Below are positions 11,651 to 22,725 of a DNA stretch of 64,000 nt, piece after piece; position 1 is the first letter of the stretch, and each line of letters opens with the position of its first letter. The stretch is taken from assembly GCA_020205615.1 (NCBI GenBank), contig CM035168.1, forward strand, positions 3,972,237 through 4,036,236, given 5' to 3'. The stretch is from Panax quinquefolius (lineage: Eukaryota; Streptophyta; Magnoliopsida; Apiales; Araliaceae). A program made the translations under genes and the position numbers. The notes under the pieces are model-generated. The model saw only the letters and a program-made list of their open reading frames with translations. It was not told where the DNA came from and searched no databases.

Positions 11651-13035
11651 ATGTTATGGATTTGAATAAAGACACGTCAAATTTGAATAATATTCCCGTT
11701 GTTATTGACTTTCCGACGTATTTCGAAGAACTTCCGGTCTACCCCGTAGGCGTGAAGTTGAATTCTTTATTGATCTTGAACACCGTACAAAGCCCATTTC
11801 TAAAAACCCCATATCGAATGGCTCTATTGAACTTCGTGGAGTTAAAGGTCCAACTACAGAATTGTTGGACATCGGTTTCATTCGTCCAAGACATCTCCTG
11901 GGGGTGCTCTGTTTTATTCGTAAGAAGAAAGACGGGAGTATGCGACTTTAGTATTGACTATCGGGAATTGAACCATGTCACCATCAAGAATAAGTATCCT
12001 CTACCTCGTATTGATGACTTGTTTGACCCGATTCTGAGGGGCATTATTCTTTTCAAAAATCGATCTTTGTTCGGATATCATCGGTGAAGATTTAATCGAG
12101 GATATTCCAAAGACCGCCTTGAGAACCCGGTATGGGCATTATGAATTCTTAGTCAGTGTCTTTCGGACTAACTAATGCTCCTGCGACTTTCATGGATATG
12201 ATGAATCGAGTATTCAAGGAATATTTGGATCAATTCGTTGTTGTCTTTATTGATGACATCCTCATATATTCCAAAAGTCGTGAAGATTATGAACACCATT
12301 TGAAGTCGGTACTCCAAAGGCTTCGTGAAAAAAACTATATGCCAAATTGAAGAAATTGAGTTCGGCTTGAGGAAGTAGCATTCCTTGGGCACGTGGTGTC
12401 AAACATGGAGTATCTCACGATCCGCCAAGATTGAAGCAATACAAAGTTGGGAGCAACCAAAGTTCGGTGACCGTCACATTAGCTTTTTGGGCTTATTTGG
12501 TTATTATCGGAGATTTGTGGAAGGTTTTCTCGAATCGCTACTCCATTAACCCGACTAACTAGGAAGGATACAAAATTCATTTGGAGCGTAAGAATGCGAG
12601 AAGAGTTTCAAGAGCTTAAGAGGAGACTCATTTTAAGACTGTTTCTAACAATACCATCCGGGTATGCGGATGGATTTGTTATCTACGTGATGCTTCGAGG
12701 CAAAGGGTTAGGATGTGTTCTCATACAACGTGGGAAAGTCATAGCTTTATGCCTCGCGACAACTTAAAGAATATGAGAGGAATTATCCTACTCATGATCT
12801 AGAGTTTGGCGTGATCGTTTCCAAGCTTAAAGATATGGAGGCACTATCTATATGGGGAGAAAGTGGAGATATATTCGCACCATAAAAGCCTTAAATATTT
12901 CTTCACTCATTAAAAAGAACTCAACACGCGGCAAATGACGTTGGCTCAAGCTATTGAAAGACTACACCATACTATTCAATACCATCTTGGAAAAAGCGAA
13001 CGTGGTAGCCGACGCGTTGAGTAGAAGATCATATC
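11651..13035 (+). pseudogene. RT and RNase H of E1
   Basis: Reverse transcriptase with the [17 protein letters not shown] block at 11945-12000, [10 protein letters not shown] at 12000-12030, [17 protein letters not shown] at 12156-12210 and the catalytic [11 protein letters not shown] at 12245-12280. RT ends near 12545 (GYYRRFVE, TPLT). RNase H follows with [12 protein letters not shown] at about 12770-12810, the HHKSLKYFF block at 12880-12905 and DALSRRS at 13008-13030. Several frameshifts (near 12090, 12350, 12750 and 12870) leave no full domain open. Confidence 0.86.
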
Positions 13036-14552
13036 TTTGGAATGAGTGCGATGATGTCAAGTATACGACAGAGCCAACTTTAATAGAAAAAGTTAAGGTT
13101 CAAGCCACCCCACCCTTGAAATGATGCGTATGAAGAAGAAAGTACAAGAAGGAGCTATTTCGAAGCGAGAATTGATGAAGAAGGAATACTTGAGTCCACT
13201 CTAGACTTTGTGTTCCTAACGACTCGATTTGAAGTACAAGATTATGATGGAGGCACACAATACCATTTTTGCAATCCATCTCGAAGTACCAAAATGTATC
13301 GTGATCTTGACATACATTTTGGTGGAACAATATGAAGAGAGAGATTACAAAGTTTATCTCGATGTGTTTAACTTGTCAACGTGTAAAGGCGGATCATCTA
13401 GTACCTAAGGGTCCGTTTAGAACCACTTGAGATTCGAAATGGAAGTGGGAACATATTACCATGGATTTCGTTATAGGTCTTCCTACGGTTTCTCAAGGCA
13501 TCAATGCTATTTGGGTTATTGTTGATAGATTAACCAAGTCCGCTTCATTTCTTGCCGACACGGAGACTTATTCCTCGAACGTCTTGCTTTAGTATATACG
13601 TGAATGAGATTGTGAGGTCGCATGGCATGCACTGTATCCATAGTTTTTCGGATCGTGACCCAAGATTCACTTCAAAATTTTGGGTTAGCTTGCAAAAAGC
13701 TATGGGGCATGATTACGATTCATTTTGGCATACCATCCCCAAACCAGACGAGACAATCGAGAGAACTATTCAAACTCTTGAAGATCTATTAAGACTACGT
13801 GTCCACAGACTTCAAGAGGCGGTTGGGATAAGTATTTACCATTGGTGGAATTCTCCTACAACAACGCTTATCGTGCAAGTATAGGTGTGGCTCCATTCAA
13901 GCATTATATGGACGAAAAAGTGTCTCTCAAAGTATGTTGGGACGAGGTGGGTGAAACAACATTGTTGGGACCTCGAAGTTGGTACGTATGACTACGAAAA
14001 AGATCCAAATGATTCGACAACGTATACAAAGCAAGCACAAGTTCGATAAAAAGAGTTATGCGGATCTTCATCGAAAGGACGTGGAATTTAGTATGGGGAT
14101 CATGTATTGTCATGCGAGTTGCTCCATGGAAGGGAGTTACAAGATTTGGGAAGAGAGGAAAACTCAATCCACGATTTATTGGTCCTTTTCAAATTCTTGA
14201 CCGAGTAGGAAATGTAGCCTATAGACTCGCGTTACCTTCGAAAGTATGTCTCGTGTTCATAATATGTTTCACATATCTCGTACTTCAGTAAATAAGTGAA
14301 AGACCGAACCACGTTATAGAGTTAGAACCGGACGAGATAGCCAAGACTTAACGTATGAGGAGGTACTGCCAAGATCTTGGATAGGAAGGAGCAGCGTCCC
14401 CTACGCCAAGAAAGGTCATACCACAAGTTAAAGTTTTGTGGAGGAATCATGCTTATAGAGGAAATGACGGGAATTTGAAACGGAAATGAAAGCGAGGTAT
14501 CCTCACCTTTTGAAACACCAGTACGTACGTCAATTTCGAGGACGAAATTTCA
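13036..14552 (+). pseudogene. integrase and chromodomain of E1
   Basis: Integrase inserts the DNA copy. The zinc-binding N-terminal region lies at 13280-13380 (STKMYRDL, FWW, MKRE, TCQRV). The first catalytic Asp is in TMDFVIGLP (13455-13485), the second in [19 protein letters not shown] (13645-13705), and the Glu region follows at 13740-13775 and is damaged. The C-terminal GKRGKLNPRFIGPFQILDRVG is open at 14145-14210. The chromodomain-type tail lies at 14325-14500 with several indels. The domain order marks this as a chromovirus. A polypurine tract follows directly. Confidence 0.86.
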
Positions 14553-14564
14553 TAAGGAGGGAGG
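14553..14564 (+). other. polypurine tract of E1
   Basis: AAGGAGGGAGGT just after the conserved AATTTCGAGGACGAAATTTC end of pol and before the LTR start. Confidence 0.82.
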
Positions 14565-15546
14565 TCAGAAGACCCCAACTTATTATTAATGAAATTTAAT
14601 TTCTCTATTTATTATTTTGAAATAGTAAGGGTTGATTTGATTAATGTGGATAGTTAGGGTAAAATACATAAATATTTCAAAATAAGCAAGTGGTTATAAA
14701 ATATTTATTCATTGTCGGGAATATTCGTTTGGTCGTGGAATATTAAATCTTGTGTGGGAATATTAAATGACCAAAGACGGTACGTATGTGGGCCCCATAA
14801 CTGAAAGCGATTGGATGAAGAAAGCGACAAATATAAGTTGTTTAAAAATAGCGCCGAAGTTATTACCAATTAATATTGTTAAAATACTGTGGTTAAAACA
14901 CAAGAAGATACGGTATTGCATCAATTATTGATTCTTACATACGAAGGCACTAGTCAATAATGGTTATAAAGAATTCGCTCAAAGATATTTTATTGATTTA
15001 ATAATTCTTTGCGTTGATGATTTTTTATTATTCATTGTTTCAATAATTATCATTACACGGTATTTTTCATTATCGAGCAATAATTCATATTATCCGAATA
15101 ATATTATTAGATAACATTATTGGCAATGTCTAAAAAGTTACATCTAAGGAGAGGTTTGGTCACCTAATCAAGGCCGCCAAAGGAGAAATTCTTATTCGAA
15201 AGCCCCTCTTTCAGGAACCGCACGGTTATCAATATTGTGATTCTCGTAATATTATTTGTGAATAATTAATTATCGATTCATATGATAAGAAAAATATTGA
15301 TTTTATGTGGATATAGATGGAGAAAATTTTTAATGTGACAATTGTTGAAAATTGAAATTTTATCTTTTTCTGATAAAATAATTCATTTAAATGTATTATT
15401 TTATTTTAAATATATAATAATGGTGATATTTTTACAAAGAATGTGGGATATATGAGTATACGAGGAGGAAGAGTATTTTTGTTGCAATAAATGTTTAAAA
15501 CATGTTAAACATGTCGGTGGACCCCATTATTTGACTGAAATTTGAT
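14565..15546 (+). mobile_element. A-type LTR, first 980 bases (3' LTR of E1)
   Basis: The start is slightly altered (TCAGAAGACCCC) and then matches the LTR at 17764 through U3, including the AGGAGAGGTTTGGTCACCTAAT module (15150-15172). It ends abruptly at TTTGATTAT, before the TATA box, where an inverted copy of the LTR's own first 95 bases begins. Confidence 0.88.
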
Positions 15547-15641
15547 TATAGCCTATCCACATTAATCATATCAACCCTTACTATTTTAAAATAATAAATA
15601 GAGAAAATTAAATTTCATTAATAATAAGTTGGGGTCTTACA
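15547..15641 (-). mobile_element. inverted first 95 bases of an A LTR
   Basis: The reverse complement of the LTR start, ending GGGGTCTTACA, butts directly onto gag coding sequence at 15642. This is what the right end of a reverse-oriented insertion into gag would look like, with nearly all of that element lost. Confidence 0.85.
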
Positions 15642-16122
15642 CGTTCAACCGAGGGACCATAACCAGGATCATACTGGTGACAGCGGTCATCAGAACAATG
15701 ATAACCAGCGGAGAAAGAAGAATACGGACAAAGGCGGTAACCATTCTGGTGGTAATCATGGCCATGAGAATAGAAGAAGCGAGTCGGGAGGAGATTTTAA
15801 AAAGAGGATATTCAACAATGGCCATGTGAAGACGTCAGCACCAACATCAACTGGTTCTAAGGGAGGAGAACGACAGCCGGTTAGATGCTACAAATGCGGA
15901 GAGGAGGGACATATTAGCCCAAACTGCCCACAACAATTCAAGGTATGTTATAATTATGGAAAGGAAGGACATATCACTCGAGATTGTACGGTAGCGAAAC
16001 CCAGTCCAGCGAGGATGGTGACTCAAAAGGATGTCCAAGAAAAGTCAAAGTCAACGGTTCCTGGAAGAGCGTTTGTCATGACCGGTCAAAATGCGAGGAA
16101 CCCGAACGAAGTTAGCACGGGT
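15642..16122 (+). pseudogene. gag C-terminal part of N1
   Basis: The open frame from 15826 carries the nucleocapsid end of gag. The first zinc knuckle CYKCGEEGHISPNC (about 15889-15930) is intact. The second reads CYNYGKEGHITRDC, so its second Cys is a Tyr. Upstream is the low-complexity Asn/Gly/Arg linker. The N-terminal two thirds of gag are absent because of the inverted LTR joint at 15641. The frame ends with TAG at 16123-16125, at the exact codon where relatives have Lys before PR. Confidence 0.88.
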
Positions 16123-17745
16123 TAGTTAATTATAAATTCTTGCAAAGTTTATACCTTACTAGATACTGGTTCTACCCATTCTTTTATCTCTCTTGCTTGC
16201 GCTCAACGTTTGAACTTGACTACGGAGAAATTAGACTTTGACTTATCTGTGGAGACTCCGTTAGGAAAAACTTTCGTTACATCTACTACTTATAAATTTT
16301 GTTTGATCCAATGTGGCACCATCACATTACCTGTTGATCTTATCTCTTTAAAGATACTTGCTTTTGATGTGATTTTAGGGATTGATTGGTTAACTACTCA
16401 TCATGCCAAAATTGATTGCTTTTGTAAGGTTGTTAGTTTTCATATTCCTAAGCAACCTGTTATTCGAATTCAAGCAACCAAACCATTGAAGTCAAACTCT
16501 TTCATGTCAAGCCATTCGTTTATTGAAAAACGGATGTCAAGCTTTCTTAGCCATGTTATGGACTTGAACAAAAATACGTCAGATTTGAATTATATTTCTA
16601 TTGCTAGTGAATTTCCTGACGTATTTTCTGAAGAATTTCTTGGCCTACTCCCAGAGCGTGATATTGAATTTGTATCGACTTTAAATTCGATACAAAACCC
16701 ATTTCTAAAATCTAATATCGAATGGCTCCTATTGAACTTCAGGAGTTAAAAACCCAACTGTAGAAGTTGATACCCGAGGCTCTAACTGGTGACTTTATGG
16801 AAATCGCATCGCTTGACTCTCGTAGGGATGCCATATTCGTGCGGTAGTAAACTAATAGGTGCCATTGTGACGTGCTATCCAAGATTCACAGTTGAGAGCA
16901 ACCTAAGTCAGTAATCGAAATACGTAGCTTTCTAGGCTTAGTTGGTTATTATCGGAGATTCGTGGAAAGATTTTCTCAAATCGCTACTCCATTAACTCAA
17001 ACCGACTCGTAGAGATACAAAATTTAATGGAGCAAGGAATGTGGGAAGAGCTTCAAGAACTCAAGAGGAGACTCATTTTAAGCACATGTGTTACGACCAT
17101 ACCATCCGAAAAAGCTTAACGTGGTAGCCGACGTGTTGAGTAGAAGATCGTATACTGAGCACGAAAGTACGATATTGTCAAAGACTCATTTCGTATAACT
17201 TACAAATAATAGAGATGGAGATGAAAAATCTAGGTACCCACGTGATGATATACGAGTATAATCGACTTTAATCGATAAAGTTAAATATGTTCAAGCTACA
17301 TACCGGAGCTGATGAATTTGAAGAAGGAGGTGCAAGAAGTTGTTATTTCAAAAGCGAGAATCGATGATGTGAGAAAAGCTCAAACCTTCGATTTATTAAT
17401 CCATTTGAAATTCTCGATTGAATAGGAACTGTGGCCTATAGACTCGTTTTACCGCCAAGTATGTCACGTGTTTATAACATTTTTTATGTACCGATGTTAC
17501 GTAAATATGTGGACGACCTGAACCACGTTATTGAGTTATAACCGGACGAGATAGTCGAAGACTTAACTTACAAGGAGGTACCTGTCAAGATTTTGGATAG
17601 GAAAGAGCATGTCTTACGTATAAAGGTCATACAACAAGTCAAAGTTTTGTGGAGGAACCATGCTATTGAAGAAATGACCTGGGAGTAGCGAGGTATCCTC
17701 ACCTTTTCGAAACACCAAGTACGTACGTCAATTTCGAGACGAAAT
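16123..17745 (+). pseudogene. deleted pol of N1 (PR, RT ends, RH tail, CHD)
   Basis: A non-autonomous pol. PR runs from 16126 with DTGSTHSFI at about 16165-16190 and [16 protein letters not shown] at 16360-16410. The start of RT (EWLLLNF region) reaches about 16765 and is followed by the shared extra segment (16770-16895). RT resumes only at its end (RSFLGLVGYYRRFVERFSQIA, 16925-16990). RNase H keeps only its head and its last motif (VADVLSRRSY, 17125-17155). Integrase is almost wholly deleted and the chromodomain tail is at 17430-17690. The catalytic centres of RT, most of RH and all of IN are missing, so this copy could only move with proteins supplied by others. The same junctions occur in G. 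Confidence 0.87.
16770..16895 (+). other. shared extra segment, copy in N1
   Basis: Lies where the body of RT should be. It contains GTGACGTGCTATCCAAG and CACAGTTGAGAGC, which recur in the deleted elements at 30140-30310, 60382-60540 (reverse) and 62522-62665 but not in the fuller copies E2 or F. Its last part may already be RT sequence around the IQSWEQ motif. Function unknown. Confidence 0.65.
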
Positions 17746-17750
17746 TTCAT

Positions 17751-17763
17751 AAGGAGGGGAGGT
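17751..17763 (+). other. polypurine tract of N1
   Basis: AAGGAGGGGAGGT directly before TGTAAGACCCC, the least altered example in the window. Confidence 0.88.
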
Positions 17764-19097
17764 TGTAAGACCCCAAATTATTATTAATGAAATTTAATTT
17801 CCTCTATTTATTATGTTGAAATAGTAAGGGTTAATTTGATTAATGTGGTGAGTTATGGGTAAAATGCGCAATTATTTCAAACAAGCAAGTGGTTTTAAAA
17901 TATTCATTTTATCGGAGAATATTCGTTTGGTCGTGGAATATTCTTACTGCTGGGGAATATTCGAATGACACAAGTAAAATTTGTGTGGGCCCCATAATGG
18001 AAAGCGATTGGAGGAAGAAAATGACAAGAATAAGTTGTTTATAAATAACGGCACAGAAGTTATTCTAAGTATCATCTGTTGGAATACCCTTGGTTAAAAC
18101 ATAAGAAGCATTGTAGTATTGCACCAATTATTGATTCTTACGTAAGAAGGCACTATTCAATAATTGTTACAAAGAATTATCGCTCAATATTTTATTTTAT
18201 TGATTCAATAATTACTGCGTTGATATTTTATATTACCGTTGTTTCAATAATTGTCACTACACATTATTTTCCAATATCGAGCAATAATTCATATTATCTG
18301 AATAATATTATTAGATAACATTATTGGCAATGTCTAGAAAGTTTCATCTTAAGGAGAGGTTTGGTCATCTAATCATGCTTACCAAGAAGGAGAAATCCTT
18401 ATTGAAAGCCCTATTTCCACAGGAACCGCCTGGTTGTCGTGATTGTGATTCGTAATATTATTTATGAATAATTAATTATTAATTTATATGATAAGAAAAT
18501 ATTAATTTTATGTGGATATAGATGGAGAAAATTTTTAATGTGACAATTGTTAAAAATTAATATTTTATCTTTTTCTCGATAAAATAATTCATTTAAATAT
18601 ATTATTTTAATAATATAATAATGGTGATATTTTTTACAATGAATGTGGGATATATGAGTATATGAGGAGGAAGAGTATTTTGTGGCATTAAATGATTAAC
18701 ACATGTTTTGTGTGTCTGGTGGACCCCATTTTCGATCGAAATTTGATTATGTAAAATCGCCCGTTTGTGGATTTCGGTCAATTTCTGTTTGGAAATTGGA
18801 AAAACTTTCTTCTGCAAAGTTGTAGAGAATGAAATTTCCTATAGAAACGATGTGTGGTTTGAATTTTTCTAATAAAAGGGATATTTATTGTGAATTATTG
18901 AAGTTTCGAAGTTCCGAAATAATTGATTTTTGGAAATTTTATTTATGTTTATTAAGTAAAACATTTTTTTTGTTTTGTGGGCCTCATGAAACATGTGTTA
19001 ATGGCTGAATTCAGGTGGTCAAGGTGGGCTAAGGAAAATTATATAAATATATTATTATTTTATTAAATTTTCTACTTTGGTGTTCTAAGCATTTTCC

Positions 19098-19105
19098 TAT
19101 AAATA
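19098..19105 (+). promoter_or_regulatory. LTR TATA box
   Basis: TATAAATA in the context CCTATAAATAGGGTGCTTAG, about 1.33 kb into the LTR. It marks the U3/R region of the A LTR. Confidence 0.78.
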
Positions 19106-19381
19106 GGGTGCTTAGGTTAGAATTGAAAATCACAATTTAAACCCAAGTTTTCTCTATTTCTCTCGATATATTGAGTGTATTCTTGTGAGTATTTTGATAC
19201 CTTGAGTGTTGCTATACGGTGCAAGTTCCTTCAGCACCATATCTAGTATTCCAGTCAGAAGTACTGTCTTTTCGAGGTAAGGGATATTATTTTTTTTAAA
19301 ATGATGTTATTTCTTTCAATATCATTATATCAGAATATTGGTATGATTTTTCTTGTGAAATTTTGATCTTTTTATGTCAGA

Positions 19382-19449
19382 GTTACTATTCACGAGTTAC
19401 TATTCATGAGTTACTATTCATGAGTTATTATTCACGAGTACTATTCACA
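19382..19449 (+). repeat. tandem GAGTTACTATTCAC repeats
   Basis: Five imperfect copies of a 14-base unit alternating CACGAG and CATGAG. They are followed at 19498-19560 by looser copies with ACGGCACTATTCACG. Confidence 0.85.
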
Positions 19450-19796
19450 AAGCATGATAATTTTTCTTGTGAAATTCTTGTCTTTTAGTGTCGGGATTAC
19501 TATTCACGTATACGGCACTATTCACGTATATGGCACTATTCATGAATACGACACTATTCACAGAAAAATTAAATTTTTATTTTTTGTCCAAGATATCTAT
19601 TATGGATACTAGCTTTGATTGTATCCATGTTTTGATCATTCTTGAATTTTACTTCACTATGATTATTTATGAAGTATTTTTGAACTCGGTTTGGTTAAAT
19701 TACGAATCCTTAATATTGTTCTTTTGTTTCACTGGATTCGTTTTCTTTAAAACATTTTTCATCATCCTCAGTCCTAAATAAGACATGTTGTTGAGT

Positions 19797-19985
19797 ATCT
19801 TTGGCCTGTAATGCAAAGATGGTTGATTTTATTATGAATATATTTGGCCCGTAGTGCAAAGATGTACAGGTGTTGAGATAAACATGACCGACTGAAGAAT
19901 ATCTTTGGCCTGTAGTGCAAAGATGTACAGGTGTTGAGATAAATATGACCGACTGATGAATATCTTTGGCCTGTAGTGCAAAGAT
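19797..19985 (+). repeat. array of four ATCTTTGG...CAAAGAT hairpins
   Basis: Hairpin units start at 19797, 19840, 19901 and 19962. The last three are spaced exactly 61 bases. Each has a 7-base stem (ATCTTTG with CAAAGAT, one mismatch in the second) and a loop like GCCTGTAGTG. They lie in the transcribed part of the LTR downstream of the TATA box, so they would be present in the leader or tail of the element RNA. Confidence 0.85.
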
Positions 19986-20318
19986 GAATATTGATGATGT
20001 TACAGGGATAAAATATTGATTATGGATTTTTAAATTCATAGATGATAGTAGATTTCATTCTCTACTTAACTCTTCTAATGAATTGTTGTTTCACTGCAAG
20101 TTGTTGATCTAAAACTTGTCATTCATTGTATTCTATCAGATTTTTCCCTGTTGAAGACTAACGATAATTTGTTGTACATTATCTTAGTCATAATATTCTT
20201 TACTTGGCTAGTTGAGCTCACCCTTTTCCTTTTTGTTCCATTTTTCTTCTCAGGAGGCGAGAATATAGCGGGAACTAGTCGAGGTGTGGAGTGATGGTTC
20301 AAGATAGTTGTTTTAGTA

Positions 20319-20365
20319 GTCCTCACTATTCTACAGAACAGTGTATCAATAATTGTAATGAGGAC
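20319..20365 (+). repeat. conserved LTR terminal hairpin, example
   Basis: GTCCTCA and TGAGGAC pair around an inner CACTATT...AACAGTG stem. About fifteen copies occur in the window, always about 170-210 bases before the LTR end, in all three LTR types. Confidence 0.75.
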
Positions 20366-20539
20366 TTTATTTGGGTATGGATATTGTCTAGAAGACAATA
20401 TTTGTATTTAAACTCACAGTACATATGTTGTCGTATTTTGCACGACAAATGTATTAATAAAGTTGTAGTTGTTTCTGTACCATGTTATTGGTGACCTAAA
20501 ATGGGTTGGATGGAATGGACCTATTTTGGGGGCGTCACA

Positions 20540-21331
20540 ATTGTCATCATCCTCATATTTATATTATGTTGAAAGTCATCTGTAGCTTGTAGTGCATAGA
20601 TGGACTTGGTATGATTATGACCAGGGATTATTCGGTATAATCATGACCGTAATGTTACAAATGATGTGGTAAAAGTTCTCATTGGCCCTTAGTGCATTGA
20701 TGGACAGTTGTTGGCACGATCATGACCATTGATGAATACATGAATATCCTTGGCCCGTAGTGCATCGATAATTTGTGGTCGTGACCCTAATGAATACCAT
20801 TTGCCGTAGTGCAGGGATGATGTGGATTATTATTAAGCTGAGTCTCAGCGATAAAAGTGATGAAAAACCTTTTAAATCATAAAAGATAGTAGATTTTATT
20901 CTCTACTTGACTCTTTAAATGGATTTCTTGTTCCGCTACAGTTAAACTTGATGTTTGTTATATTATATCAGTTTAACACTGTTTAAGGCCAATGATAATT
21001 TATTCTGCATTATCTTAGTCATAATATTTCTTCTTGGGCTAGTTGAGCTCACCCTTTCTTTCATTCTCTTGGAAAATGAGAACGAAATGGGACTAGTCGG
21101 GGAATGGAGTGATTGTGGGATGTTAGTATTAGCTAGTAGTCCTCACTATTACATTAAATAGTGTAAAAATAAATGTAGTGAGGACTTATCTTTGAGATTG
21201 GATATTGTCAGAAGATGATTTGTATTAAAACTCACGACTCTCTTGTTGTATAATTAAGATTGTATTTATATTACATACCATGTATTTGGCAACTCGAATA
21301 GGTGATGTATACCTATTTTGGGGGTGTCACG
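20540..21331 (+). mobile_element. B-type LTR, last 790 bases (5' LTR of E2)
   Basis: It begins inside the B LTR at ATTGTCATCATCCTCAT, the point where N1 inserted, and runs to the end TTTTGGGGGTGTCAC. It contains CATCT...AGATG (20577-20602) and ATCCTTGGCCCGTAG hairpins, the AGTTGAGCTCACCC block and a terminal hairpin at 21140-21186. The promoter half lies on the other side of the N1 insertion or is lost. Confidence 0.88.
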
Positions 21332-21332
21332 A

Positions 21333-21348
21333 TTAAGTATCAAAGCTT
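21333..21348 (+). other. tRNA primer binding site of E2
   Basis: TTAAGTATCAAAGCTTA directly after the LTR end, a mutated TGGTATCAGAGC-like site. Confidence 0.7.
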
Positions 21349-21519
21349 AGGGATATGATCCCTGGCTAAGGTGTGAGAAAAAAACTAGGAGGGAGAGGCG
21401 GGGAATTCTTCGCTAAGTATGACCTACCTAAGTTTATTTGATATTTAATTGGTCGGTCAGAGTATAGGGATAATATGTGATATGATAATTAACCCTTGTT
21501 TTTGTGGCAGTGTTTGAAA

Positions 21520-22725
21520 ATGGCATCCGAGAATGTTGAGAACATCAATGGAGCACAGGACACCGTTGAGTCTCCACAGATCAATAATCAGGATAATGTG
21601 CATCAGGAAGGCGACATTCCTCAGGCAAACAACAACACTGACCAAATGATGAACGATGGAATGTTCAGTGGCTTTATGCAATTCATGCAATATCAGGCAA
21701 GAGCGGCTCCTATACAAAATGCAGGTGGAAATACTGACACCTCTCGGATGGTCACCGCCAAACAGTTTAAGGAACTGGGACCACCGGAGTTTTTTGGAGA
21801 GCCAAAACCACTTAAGGCAGAGACATGGATTAAGCAGATCAACAAGATATTTGATGTCTTGGGATGATCCGAGGAGAAAAAGGTTCCCTTTGCCACCTTC
21901 ATGTCTATGTGAGGCAGATTCATTGGTGGGAATCGTAAAAGCGTACTCAACCCGCCGCATTGAAGATGTTTTGGGAGAAGTTCAAGAGCTGTTCAACGAA
22001 AAGTACTTTCCGAAAGTATTAAATCACATGAAAGAGGTAGAGTTCATCAAGCTGGAGTAAAACAACATAACCGTGTCGCAGTACGAAGCCAAGTTTGTCG
22101 AGTTATCCCGATTTGCGTCCCATTTGGTTGATAATGAGGAGAGAATGACGCGAATGTTTCTAAGAGATTTGAAACCTGAGATACGTCAATATCTTATTTC
22201 TCATAAACTGTGTTTGTATTCAGATGTTGTTAATAGGGCTCAGTTATTGGAACGCAATAATGAGTCAACCCAACCAAAAGAAAGCGACAAAGAAAATGAT
22301 AATACCGGTGATAATTGATCATCGAGCGGTGACAATAAGCGTGGAGGAATCAACATGCCAGAAATGGTAACCACTTCGGTGGTAATCATGGCCAAAACAA
22401 TAAGAATGGACATTTCAAGAAGAAGAGATTTAACAATGATGGAAAGACGTTAGCATCAGCACCTGTCGTTAAGGAAAGAGAACGACCACCTATCATATGC
22501 TTCAAGTGTGGAGGAGAGGGACACATCAGTCCCAACTGTGCGATGCCATTCAAAGCATGTTACAACTGTGGAAGAGAAGGTCACCTGACCCGATTTTGTC
22601 GTGCATCGAAGACAAGTCCAGTAGGGATGGAGGCATCAAAGGCCATCCTAGAAAAGTCAAAATCGATAATGCAAGGGAGAGCGTTTGTTATAACCTCCAA
22701 GAAAGTAAGGAACCCGAATGAGGTC
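21520..22725 (+). pseudogene. gag of E2
   Basis: Capsid-nucleocapsid precursor. The start is chosen at the ATG of MASENVENING, which matches the start in F and E4. The N-terminal part is open to a TGA at 21865 where relatives have Cys (DVLGC). The central block is open again from 22073 (SQYEAKFVELSRFASHLVDNEERMTRMFLRDLKPEIRQYL). Both zinc knuckles, CFKCGGEGHISPNC and CYNCGREGHLTRFC, are intact in sequence at about 22498-22602 but in a different frame from the upstream block. The leader between PBS and start is about 170 bases. At least three frame breaks make it non-functional. Confidence 0.88.

Larger units (their letters stand above)
17764..20539 (+). mobile_element. complete A-type LTR (3' LTR of N1)
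   Basis: Full LTR of 2776 bases, starting TGTAAGACCCC and ending GGGGGCGTCACA. U3 runs to the TATA box at 19098. GAGTTACTATTCAC repeats, the hairpin array at 19797-19985, the AGTTGAGCTCACCC block (20208-20223) and the terminal hairpin (20319-20365) follow. The right flank from 20540 is the inside of a B LTR, so N1 inserted into a B LTR. The left target duplication is not visible because the 5' half of N1 is missing. Confidence 0.93.

Noticed and set aside
19382..19449. CRISPR-like short repeat array
   Set aside because: The units are adjacent 14-base tandem copies without unique spacers, inside a plant LTR.
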